Source of the DNA: Achromobacter anxifer | Lineage (GTDB): Bacteria > Pseudomonadota > Gammaproteobacteria > Burkholderiales > Burkholderiaceae_B | Direction of reading: 5' to 3' | Assembly: GCF_903652925.1 (NCBI RefSeq) | Contig: NZ_CAHLAR010000004.1 | Coordinates: 610,481-674,480 of the forward strand | DNA: 64,000 nt | Program-made: the position numbers and the translations under genes | Part shown: positions 50,189-58,032 of the stretch, piece by piece | Numbering within the stretch: position 1 is the first letter of the stretch | Layout of the letters: the number at the start of each line of letters is the position of its first letter | The notes under the pieces: model-generated | Database searches by the model: none | What the model was told of the DNA's origin: nothing | The model's input: only the letters and a program-made list of their open reading frames with translations

Positions 50189-51877
50189 ATGCGAGATATA
50201 CGCCACCCCATAGAGGGCGTGATCTACCACCACCCCGAACGGGCCCGCCAGTACTTCGCCAGCGGCGCCTGGGAACGCTCGACCGTGGGCGACGCGCTGC
50301 GCGCCACGGCCCGGCGCTGCCCCGAACGCACGGCGCTGATCATCGACGAAGGCAGCATCAGTTTCCGGGAACTGGACGAGCAGACCGACAGGCTGGCCGC
50401 CGCCTTGCTGACGCTGGGCCTGGCGCCCGCCGACCGCGCCATCTTCCAGATGGGCACGACGCTGGAGACCGCGCTGGCCCTGCTGGCCTGCTACAAGGCG
50501 GGGATCGTGCCCGTCTGTTCGCTGCCGCAGCACCGCGAACTGGAGATCGGCCAGCTCGCGCGCCAGACCCGGGCGCGCGGCTACTTCGTGCAGGCGGATT
50601 TCGGCAAGTTCGACCTGCCCGCCTTCGCCGTCGGCATGCTGGCCGCAAGCGACACGCTGGAGCACCTGATCGTGGCGCGCGGCGACAGTCCGCATGGCGC
50701 GTCCCTGCGCGCGCTGATAGACGCCATGCCGCTGGCCGAGGCGCGCCGCCTGCTGGCGGACCAGGGTCCGGGCTGCGAGGACGTGCTGAGCTTCCAGCTC
50801 TCGGGCGGCACCACCGGCATGCCCAAGATCATCCCGCGCTTCCATGCCGAATACCTGGGCCATTCCCTGGCCTGCGCGCGGCGCTACCAGATGCAGGACG
50901 ACGACCGCATCATCTGGGCCCTGCCCCTGCTGCACAACGCCGCCCAGGTCTATGTGCTGATCCCCGTGATCGCCATGGGCCTGTCCGCGGTGCTGATGCC
51001 ACGCGTGGACGTGCCGCGCATGCTGGAACTGATCGAACGCCACCGCGTCACGCGCGCCATGTCCATCGGACCCATAGCGCCGCAGATCATGGCCTTTGCC
51101 GACCTGGCGCGCTACGACCTGTCCACGCTGCGCCTGTTCATCACCATGAGCGCGGCGGACCGGCTCGAAGCCCATCTGAACGTGCCCTGCTCCAACCTCT
51201 TCGGCATCACCGAAGGCCTGCTGCTGGGCTCGCCCGCCAGCGCCTCCGAATACGAACGGCACCACACGCAAGGCCGCTCGGGCTGTCCCGAGGACGATAT
51301 CCGCCTGCTGGCCCCCGGCACCGAGGAGCCCGTGGCGCCGGGGCAGATGGGCGAGCTCTGCTTCCGCGGCCCAGCCACGCTGCCCGGCTTCTTCGACGCG
51401 CCCGCGGCCAACGCCAGCGCCTACACCTCCGACGGCTACTACCGCACCGGCGACATGATGACCGCGCGCGTGGTGGACGGCCACACCTGCTACGCCTTCG
51501 AAGGCCGCCTGCGCGACAACATCAACCGCGGCGGCGAGAAGATCGGCTGCGAGGAAGTCGAGGCCCTGGTGGGAGCGCATCCGGCGGTTTCCGAGGCGCG
51601 CCTGGTGGCAATGCCCGACCCGTTCTATGGCGAGAAGGGCTGCATCTTCATCATCGTCAGGCCGGGCCACACGGCTCCGGGGGTGGCGGAACTGGCGGAC
51701 TTCCTCACCGCGCAGGGCCTCGCCAAATACAAATGCCCGGAACGCATCGAACAGATCGAGGTATTCCCCGTCACCAAGGTCGGCAAGCTGGACAAGGCCG
51801 CCCTACGCCAGACGGTGGCGGAGATGCTCAACCAGGAGGCCGCCCAGGCCAGGGAGAACGCCGATGACCAGCACTGA
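50189..51877 (+). CDS. Aryl-CoA / aryl-AMP ligase, 2,3-dihydroxybenzoate-AMP ligase-like
   Basis: 562 residues, AGGAGGAGAC upstream. ANL superfamily motifs: LSGGTTGMPKIIPR (P-loop-like), FGITEGLLLG, YYRTGDMMTA and GRLRDNINRGGEKIGCEEVEA, with a catalytic lysine expected in the C-terminal domain (VTKVGKLDKAALRQ). The INRGGEKI form is typical of DhbE/EntE-like enzymes acting on salicylate or 2,3-dihydroxybenzoate. With the downstream thioesterase and monooxygenase it fits salicylate activation to salicylyl-CoA. Confidence 0.85.
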   Translation: MRDIRHPIEGVIYHHPERARQYFASGAWERSTVGDALRATARRCPERTALIIDEGSISFRELDEQTDRLAAALLTLGLAPADRAIFQMGTTLETALALLACYKAGIVPVCSLPQHRELEIGQLARQTRARGYFVQADFGKFDLPAFAVGMLAASDTLEHLIVARGDSPHGASLRALIDAMPLAEARRLLADQGPGCEDVLSFQLSGGTTGMPKIIPRFHAEYLGHSLACARRYQMQDDDRIIWALPLLHNAAQVYVLIPVIAMGLSAVLMPRVDVPRMLELIERHRVTRAMSIGPIAPQIMAFADLARYDLSTLRLFITMSAADRLEAHLNVPCSNLFGITEGLLLGSPASASEYERHHTQGRSGCPEDDIRLLAPGTEEPVAPGQMGELCFRGPATLPGFFDAPAANASAYTSDGYYRTGDMMTARVVDGHTCYAFEGRLRDNINRGGEKIGCEEVEALVGAHPAVSEARLVAMPDPFYGEKGCIFIIVRPGHTAPGVAELADFLTAQGLAKYKCPERIEQIEVFPVTKVGKLDKAALRQTVAEMLNQEAAQARENADDQH

Positions 51878-52340
51878 ATACGTGGTGAGCGAGACCCCGT
51901 TCATCGTGCGCCGGCGCGTCAAATGGGGCGATTGCGACCCCGCGGGCGTGGTCTACACCGTCACCTTCGGCGAGTACGTGCTGTCGGCTGCCGAGCTCTT
52001 CTACGGCCATCTGTTCAACGGCACGCCGCAGCGGATCAAGGACGAACACGGTTTCGGCACGCCGACCCGCGCCCTCTCATTCGATTTCCAGGCGTCGCTG
52101 TGGCCGGACGAGGAATTCGACATGCGCGTCTCGGTCGAGGAAATCCGCACCCGCACCTACACCCTGCGCGTCGCGGGCAGCGTGCGCGGAAAGCCCGCGT
52201 TCGACGCCATGCTGACCCCGATCTGCGTGGCCCGCGGCGAACGGCGCGCCATCGAACTGCCCGCCGCGCTGCGCGGCGCGCTGCAGACCTATCAGGAAGC
52301 CTGCGCGCAGGCCGAAGCAAACTGGAGTCAAGCAAAATGA
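51864..52340 (+). CDS. 4-hydroxybenzoyl-CoA thioesterase family protein
   Basis: 158 residues from ATG 51864, overlapping the ligase end by 14 bp; longer frames are in the wrong phase of the ligase. Hot-dog fold with catalytic motif KWGDCDPAGVVYTVTF (Asp23 or Asp25), the same as the aspartate block of Pseudomonas-type 4-hydroxybenzoyl-CoA thioesterase. It would release the free acid (for example gentisate) from an aryl-CoA. Stop overlaps the monooxygenase start (ATGA). Confidence 0.88.
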   Translation: MTSTEYVVSETPFIVRRRVKWGDCDPAGVVYTVTFGEYVLSAAELFYGHLFNGTPQRIKDEHGFGTPTRALSFDFQASLWPDEEFDMRVSVEEIRTRTYTLRVAGSVRGKPAFDAMLTPICVARGERRAIELPAALRGALQTYQEACAQAEANWSQAK

Positions 52341-53485
52341 AGATCGCCGTCATCGGAGCCGGCCCCGCCGGCCTGTACTTTTCCCTCCTGGCCAAGAAGC
52401 ACGCGCCGGAGCACGAAATCACCGTCTACGAACAGAACCCGCGCGGCGCCACCTATGGCTGGGGCGTGGTGTTCTCGGACATCGGCCTGTCCTTCCTGCG
52501 CGAGGCCGACCCGGAATTCTTCAAGGCCTTCGTGGCGCACCACGAACGCTGCGACTATATGGAAATCATCCACCAGGGCGCGCGGGTCCAGGTCCACGGC
52601 AACCATTTCTCGCGCACTGCCCGCATCGACATGCTGGAAGTGCTGGAAAAGGCCTGCCTGGAGGCAGGCGTGAAGATCCTGCACGAGCAGCGCATCGATG
52701 ACGTCGAGCGGCTGGCCGGCGAGGTCGACATGGTGGTTGCCGCCGACGGCAGCAACAGCGCCGTGCGCAAGCAGTTCAGCGAACACTTCCAACCCAGCTT
52801 CGAGCGCCGCCGCAACAAGTTCGCCTGGTACGGCACGCGCCAGCGCTTCCATCCGGTATCGCTGATCTTCCGCGAAACCGGCCATGGCATTTTCATCGCG
52901 CACAGCTACCAGTACAGCAAGGACCTCAGCACCTTCCTGGTCGAAGTGGATCCCGACACCTGGCTGCGCGCCGGCCTGGACACGGCCAGCGAAGACGAAA
53001 GCCGGCGCTATTGCGCCGAAGTGTTCCGCGCGGACCTGGGCTGCAACGAACTGCTGAGCAACCGCTCGCTCTGGTTCGAGGCCAACATCGTGCGCAACGA
53101 GCGCTGGTCGCACCGCAACATCGTCCTGCTGGGCGACGCGCTGCGCACGGTGCATTTCTCGCTGGGCTCCGGCACGCGGATGGCGATGCAGGACGCGATC
53201 GCGCTGCACCAGGGCTTGACCCAACACCCGGACGATGCGCAGGCCGCCTTCGCCTACTTCGAGACGCAGCGCCGGCCCGCCTCCGCCAGCTTCCAGGCCG
53301 CCGCCGCGCGCAGCCTGGACTGGTACGAGAACGTGGCCGACAAGATGCAGCTCGATCCGGTGTCCTTCGTCTACGACTACATGCGCCGCACCGGCCAGGT
53401 CAGCCACGACGATCTGCGCCAGCGCGATCCGGGCTTCGCCGCGGCTTACGAGGCGCTGCATCCCGAGGCTGCCACCGCGGCCTGA
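52337..53485 (+). CDS. FAD monooxygenase, salicylyl-CoA 5-hydroxylase / 2-aminobenzoyl-CoA monooxygenase-like
   Basis: 382 residues. FAD motif GAGPAGLYFSLLAKK (7-21), the unusual YGWGVVFSDIGLSFL, the middle RRRNKFAWYGTRQRFHPVSLIF and LLGDALRTVHFSLGSGTRMAMQDAIAL match the single-domain relatives of 2-aminobenzoyl-CoA monooxygenase, such as SdgC and CehH, which hydroxylate salicylyl-CoA at C5. Its length equals the monooxygenase half without the C-terminal reductase part. Coupled by ATGA to the thioesterase. Substrate is inferred from family and operon. Confidence 0.87.
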   Translation: MKIAVIGAGPAGLYFSLLAKKHAPEHEITVYEQNPRGATYGWGVVFSDIGLSFLREADPEFFKAFVAHHERCDYMEIIHQGARVQVHGNHFSRTARIDMLEVLEKACLEAGVKILHEQRIDDVERLAGEVDMVVAADGSNSAVRKQFSEHFQPSFERRRNKFAWYGTRQRFHPVSLIFRETGHGIFIAHSYQYSKDLSTFLVEVDPDTWLRAGLDTASEDESRRYCAEVFRADLGCNELLSNRSLWFEANIVRNERWSHRNIVLLGDALRTVHFSLGSGTRMAMQDAIALHQGLTQHPDDAQAAFAYFETQRRPASASFQAAAARSLDWYENVADKMQLDPVSFVYDYMRRTGQVSHDDLRQRDPGFAAAYEALHPEAATAA

Positions 53486-53521
53486 GCGGTCAAACCGATC
53501 ACCTGACGTTTCTGAAGTACC

Positions 53522-53542
53522 CGGCCGCGCGATGCGCGGCCG
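53522..53542 (+). terminator. GC-rich hairpin between monooxygenase and Bug gene
   Basis: CGGCCGCGC-GAT-GCGCGGCCG forms a 9-bp perfect stem with a three-base loop. It is followed by CAACGATAAG, not a T-run. It may reduce read-through or protect the upstream mRNA rather than stop transcription fully. Confidence 0.45.
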
Positions 53543-53596
53543 CAACGATAAGCGGAACCGCAAGGACCGCAACCATCCATGGAAAGTGGAGGAGAC

Positions 53597-54571
53597 ATGA
53601 GAAAAACCCTCTGGTGCCTGGCGCTGGCAAGCGCCCTGGCCTGCGCCTCGGCGCAAGCCCAATCCGACAAGTTTCCCGAACGGCCGGTGCGCGTGGTGCT
53701 GCCGTACTCGGTGGGCAGCGGCCCCGACGCCGTCGCCCGCATGCTGGGTGAACAGATCACCGCGGCATGGAAGCAACCCTTCATCGTGGAGAACAAGCCC
53801 GGCGCCAACGGCTGGCTGGCCATCGGCGAAATCAAGCGCGCCACGCCCGACGGCTACTCGCTGGCCATCGTCGACAACACCCACATGACGTTGCAGCCGC
53901 ACCTGTACCGCAGCCTGCCCTTCGATCCGGTCAAGGATTTCGTGCCGGTGGCGCCGATCTACACCACGCATTTCTTCATGGTGGTGTCGGCCTCGTCTCC
54001 GTGGAACAGCGTCTCCGACCTGATCGCCGCGGCCCGCGCCCAGCCCGACAAGCTGACCTACGGCACCTGGGGCATGGGCAGCGTGGCGCACGTGGGCACG
54101 TCCATGTTCCAGACCGCCACGCAGACCAGCATGACGCACGTGCCCTTCAAGGACCTGGCGCAGCTCTACACGGCGGTGGCCAACGGCGAAGTGGACTGGG
54201 CCTTCGGCACCGCCGCCACGGTGCAGAACCTTTACCAGGCCAAGCGCGTCAAGCTGCTGGCGCTGGCAGCGCCTTCGCGCCTGGGTTCCTACGCCGACGT
54301 GCCCACTGTCAGCGAGGCCGGCGGACCCAAGGACTTCGAGCTCAAGACCTGGGTCGCCGCCTTCGCGCCCAAGGGCACGCCCGATGCCATCGTCAAGCGC
54401 CTGAACGCCGCCATCGCCGAGGCCGTGGTCACGCCCGCCGTGCGCAAGCGCTTCGAGACCTATGGCTTTGACGCCTGGCCGGCGGATGGCGCCGCGCTGG
54501 CGCAGGCCCGCGACGCCGACTCGGAGCGCTTCGCGGCCGTGGTCAAGCAGGCCAGGATCTCGCTGGACTAG
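53597..54571 (+). CDS. Bug-family receptor of the aryl-acid operon
   Basis: 324 residues from ATG 53597 with GGAGGAGAC before it. Sec signal 1-21 (ASAQAQS). Bug motifs FPERPVRVVLPYSVGSGPDAVARML, IVENKPGANGWLAIGEIKRATPDGYSL. It follows the CoA-ligase/monooxygenase operon after a 111-bp gap with a hairpin. Probably binds the aromatic or carboxylate substrate in the periplasm; the partner permease is not in the window. Confidence 0.9.
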   Translation: MRKTLWCLALASALACASAQAQSDKFPERPVRVVLPYSVGSGPDAVARMLGEQITAAWKQPFIVENKPGANGWLAIGEIKRATPDGYSLAIVDNTHMTLQPHLYRSLPFDPVKDFVPVAPIYTTHFFMVVSASSPWNSVSDLIAAARAQPDKLTYGTWGMGSVAHVGTSMFQTATQTSMTHVPFKDLAQLYTAVANGEVDWAFGTAATVQNLYQAKRVKLLALAAPSRLGSYADVPTVSEAGGPKDFELKTWVAAFAPKGTPDAIVKRLNAAIAEAVVTPAVRKRFETYGFDAWPADGAALAQARDADSERFAAVVKQARISLD

Positions 54572-54593
54572 GCGCGGCGGGGGCTTGCCGCCG

Positions 54594-55511
54594 CTAGCGT
54601 TCAGCCTCCGGCGCCTTGGGCGCGGCCGTCAAGCGCTGCGCCATGAATTCCAGGAACTCCCTGGCCAGGGCCGGCAACGTCCGGCCCTGCAGGGTCAGCA
54701 CCTGGATGCTCCGCTGCCGCATCTCCGGATTGCTGAACGGCACCGCCACGAGGCCCTCGCCGTCGCGCTGCCCCAGCAGGGTCAGATAGCCCGACAAGGC
54801 CACGATGTCGCTGCCCGGCAGCATGGGCAGGAAAGCGGCGGAATGGTTGGACACGTAGGCGGGTTCGATGTGCAGCCCGGCATTGGCGCAGGCCGCGTCG
54901 AACAGCTGCCGCACCGTGGTGCCCTGGTCGCCCAGCGACAGCGGCACTTTCGTCAGGTCGCGCACGCCCAGGCTGCGCCGTCCGGCCAGCGGATGATGCC
55001 GGCACATGACCGCGTAGACCGGCGCGCGCACCAGCAATTCGGTCTTGAGCCGCTCGTCCTGCGCCGTGCTGTAGCGCAACGCCAGCTGCGACAGGCCCTC
55101 CAGGATCTGGCGGCTGACCTCCTCCGGCCGCTCGACGTGCAGATGGAAACGGGCTTCGGGCCGCACGCGCTTGAACTCCGCCATGCACATGGGCAGGAAG
55201 CGATGGGCGAAACCCTCGGTGCAGGCCAGGCGTATGGTCACGTCGCCCAGGTGGCTGCGCTGGCGGATCTCGGTGGTGACGCGCTCGGCCTCCAGCGCCG
55301 CGGCGTTGGCGTAGGCGGCCAGCTGGCGGCCGGCTTCGCTCAGTTCCATGCCGCGCGCCTGGCGCTCGAACAGCGCAATGCCCAGGCCGTCCTCCAGCTT
55401 GGCGATCTGGCGGCTGACAGCGGACGCCGCGACATGCTGCGCGGCCGCGGCGCCCGCAATCGAGCCGCAGCGCGCAACCTCCAGGAAGTATCTCAGGCCC
55501 AATGAAATCAT
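54594..55511 (-). CDS. LysR family transcriptional regulator
   Basis: 305 residues. HTH at 5-65 (YFLEVARCGSIAGAAAAQHVAASAVSRQIAKLEDGLGIALFERQ as family block) and a LysR substrate-binding domain. Divergent from the M20 peptidase gene by 110 bp, which is AT-rich around 55545-55565 (CTAATTATCTAATTG). Expected to regulate the peptidase/Bug pair. Confidence 0.9.
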   Translation of the reverse strand: MISLGLRYFLEVARCGSIAGAAAAQHVAASAVSRQIAKLEDGLGIALFERQARGMELSEAGRQLAAYANAAALEAERVTTEIRQRSHLGDVTIRLACTEGFAHRFLPMCMAEFKRVRPEARFHLHVERPEEVSRQILEGLSQLALRYSTAQDERLKTELLVRAPVYAVMCRHHPLAGRRSLGVRDLTKVPLSLGDQGTTVRQLFDAACANAGLHIEPAYVSNHSAAFLPMLPGSDIVALSGYLTLLGQRDGEGLVAVPFSNPEMRQRSIQVLTLQGRTLPALAREFLEFMAQRLTAAPKAPEAER

Positions 55512-55621
55512 GGCGTCCCCAATCCATGCCTTTATGGCAAAGGAAGAATGCTAATTATCTAATTGTGGCATGTGGCGAAGCGTAATAACTTTGTGCCTCC
55601 CTCACCCTCCCAGGCACCGAA

Positions 55622-57037
55622 GTGACACGCGAACAAGCCCTGCTCCAAGCCATTCAAGCCTATGACAATGGCGACCTGCAGGCCGCCCTGGCCCGCCGCG
55701 TCGCCTACGCGACGGAAAGCGAGGTGCCGGAACAGGCCCCGGCCCAGCACGCCTACCTGAACCAGGAACTGGCGCCGCAACTGACGGAACTGGGCTTTGC
55801 CTGTGAGGTGCACCCCAATCCCTGCGGCGCCGACCTGCCCATCCTGGTGGCGCGCCGCATCGAGCAAGCCGGGCTGCCGACCGTGCTGATGTACGGCCAC
55901 GGCGATGTGGTGCGCGGCAACGCCGCGCGCTGGGAAGCCGGCCGCGATCCCTGGAAGCTGCAAGTCGAGGGCGACCGCTGGTATGGCCGCGGCACCGCCG
56001 ACAACAAGGGCCAGCACAGCATCAACCTGGAAGCCCTGCGCCAGGTCATCGCCGCGCGCGGCGGCGCGCTGGGCTTCAACACGGTCTGGCTGATCGAGAC
56101 CGGCGAGGAAGCGGGCTCGCCCGGGCTGGCCGCCTTCTGCGAGGCGCAGCGCGAGGCGCTGGCCGCGGACGTATTCATTGCCAGCGACGGGCCGCGCCTC
56201 AATGCGCAGCGCCCCACGCTCTTCATGGGCTCGCGCGGCGCGGTGAATTTCGAACTGAAGCTGCGAGCGCGCGAACGCGGCTACCACTCGGGCAATTGGG
56301 GCGGCCTGCTGGCCAATCCCGCCATCGTGCTGGCGCATGCCATCGCCACGCTGGTGGACGCGCGCGGCCGCATCACCGTGCCCGGCCTGCGTCCGCCCCC
56401 CATTCCCCAGGCGGTGGCCCAGGCCCTGGCTGAGCTGGAGGTCGGCGGCGGCGAGGACGATCCCGACATCAACGCCTGGTGGGGCGAGCCCGGCCTGAGC
56501 GCGCCGGAGAAAGTGTTCGGCTGGAACAGCCTGGACGTCCTCACCTTCGGCGCGGGCGATCCGGCCAAGCCGGTCAACGCCATTCCGCCCGAAGCCGTGG
56601 CCTGGTGCCAGCTGCGCTTCGTGGTGGGCACGGACTGGCGCGCGCTGGAGACTCACGTGCGGGAACACCTGCGCGCCGGCGGCTTCGAGGACGTGCAGGT
56701 GCGCATCGGCATGCAGGCCGGCGCCACCCGCCTGTCGCCCGACAACCCCTGGGTGCGCTGGGCCGCGGCCTCGCTGGAACGCAGCACCGGCAAGCGGCCG
56801 GCGCTGCTGCCCAACCTGGGCGGCTCGTTGCCCAACGACATCTTCGCCGACCTGCTGGGCCTGCCCACCTTGTGGGTGCCGCATTCCTATCCCGCCTGCG
56901 CCCAGCACGCGCCCAACGAACATCTGCTGGGTAGCGTCGCCCGCGAAGGCCTGGCCATCATGGCCGGCCTGTTCTGGGACCTGGGCGACCAGGGCGAGGC
57001 CCTGCGGCAGGCGGCCGCGTCTTCCAACTCCAACTGA
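55622..57037 (+). CDS. M20 family metallopeptidase / amidohydrolase
   Basis: 471 residues from GTG 55622. Di-zinc hydrolase motifs: YGHGDV (His93), GTADNKGQH (bridging Asp127), ETGEEAGSPG (catalytic and ligand Glu162/163), SDGPR (Asp ligand region) and a C-terminal His in HSYPACAQHAPNEH. Length fits dipeptidase/carboxypeptidase-like M20 members (ArgE/DapE/CPG2 group). With a Bug gene 14 bp downstream it likely hydrolyses an imported amide or peptide-like compound. The ribosome site is weak. Confidence 0.88.
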   Translation: MTREQALLQAIQAYDNGDLQAALARRVAYATESEVPEQAPAQHAYLNQELAPQLTELGFACEVHPNPCGADLPILVARRIEQAGLPTVLMYGHGDVVRGNAARWEAGRDPWKLQVEGDRWYGRGTADNKGQHSINLEALRQVIAARGGALGFNTVWLIETGEEAGSPGLAAFCEAQREALAADVFIASDGPRLNAQRPTLFMGSRGAVNFELKLRARERGYHSGNWGGLLANPAIVLAHAIATLVDARGRITVPGLRPPPIPQAVAQALAELEVGGGEDDPDINAWWGEPGLSAPEKVFGWNSLDVLTFGAGDPAKPVNAIPPEAVAWCQLRFVVGTDWRALETHVREHLRAGGFEDVQVRIGMQAGATRLSPDNPWVRWAAASLERSTGKRPALLPNLGGSLPNDIFADLLGLPTLWVPHSYPACAQHAPNEHLLGSVAREGLAIMAGLFWDLGDQGEALRQAAASSNSN

Positions 57038-57051
57038 TCGGGATCTCCGTC

Positions 57052-58032
57052 ATGACCCTCACACTCCGCGCCGCCGTGGCGGCCTTCAGCCTTGCCGCCT
57101 GCGCGCATGCCGGCGGCGTCCATGCCGCCTATCCCGAACAGCCGATCAAGATCGTCGTGCCGTTCACGCCGGGCGGCGCCACCGACTCCGTGGCGCGGCT
57201 GCTGGCCAACAAGCTGTCCGCCAGGTTCGGCCAGGCCGTGATCGTGGAGAACCGGCCGGGCGCATCCACCGTGATCGGCGCGGAAGCGGCGGCGCGCGCC
57301 CAGCCCGACGGCTACACGCTGATGCTGTCCGGCAGCACCACCTATACCGTGCTGCCCGCGCTCAAACCCGGCCTGCCCTACGATCCGCAGAAGAGCTACG
57401 AGCACATCGCCATCGTCGCCATGGCGCCCGTGGTGCTGCTGGCCAAGAACGGCCTGCCGGCCGCCACCGCCCAGGAAGCGGCGGCGCTGGCCAAGCAGCA
57501 CAGCGCCAAGGGCGGCCTGATGTACGGCACCTTCGGCCCCGGTTCCGCCCCGCATCTGGCCGGCGAGATGTTTGCCGAGGCCGCCGGCGCGAAGATGATG
57601 CCGGTGCCCTACAAGGGCAGCGCGCAGCTGGTCACGGCCATGATAGGCGGCGAAGTCGACCTGGGCGTGGACACCGTGTCGTCCGCCGCGCCGCACGTGC
57701 GCGCCGGCAAGATCCGCGCGCTGGCCGTCACCGGCGAGCGCCGCATGCCGCAACTGCCGGACGTCCCCACCTTCGCCGAAGCCGGCATGCCGGACGTGTC
57801 CTTTGTCGGCTGGTACGCGCTGGTCGCGCCCGCGCGCACCCCGGCGCCGGTCGTCGACACGCTGAGCCGCGCGATCGAGGAAATCATGCAGGATCCGCAG
57901 GTGCGCAAATCCGTCGCCGACCTGGCGCTGGACCCGGTCTACCTGCCCGCCCCGGCCTTCAAGGCCCAGATCGCGCAGGAGCTGCGCACGTTCTCGGACG
58001 TGGCGGCGCGCGCCGGCATCACGCTAGATTGA
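57052..58032 (+). CDS. Bug-family receptor paired with the M20 hydrolase
   Basis: 326 residues, Sec signal 1-24 (HAGGVHA-AY). Bug motifs YPEQPIKIVVPFTPGGATDSVARLL, VIVENRPGASTVIGAEAAARAQPDGYTLM. It starts 14 bp after the peptidase stop, so one operon. Its stop region overlaps the end of the convergent catalase gene by 9 bp. Confidence 0.9.
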   Translation: MTLTLRAAVAAFSLAACAHAGGVHAAYPEQPIKIVVPFTPGGATDSVARLLANKLSARFGQAVIVENRPGASTVIGAEAAARAQPDGYTLMLSGSTTYTVLPALKPGLPYDPQKSYEHIAIVAMAPVVLLAKNGLPAATAQEAAALAKQHSAKGGLMYGTFGPGSAPHLAGEMFAEAAGAKMMPVPYKGSAQLVTAMIGGEVDLGVDTVSSAAPHVRAGKIRALAVTGERRMPQLPDVPTFAEAGMPDVSFVGWYALVAPARTPAPVVDTLSRAIEEIMQDPQVRKSVADLALDPVYLPAPAFKAQIAQELRTFSDVAARAGITLD

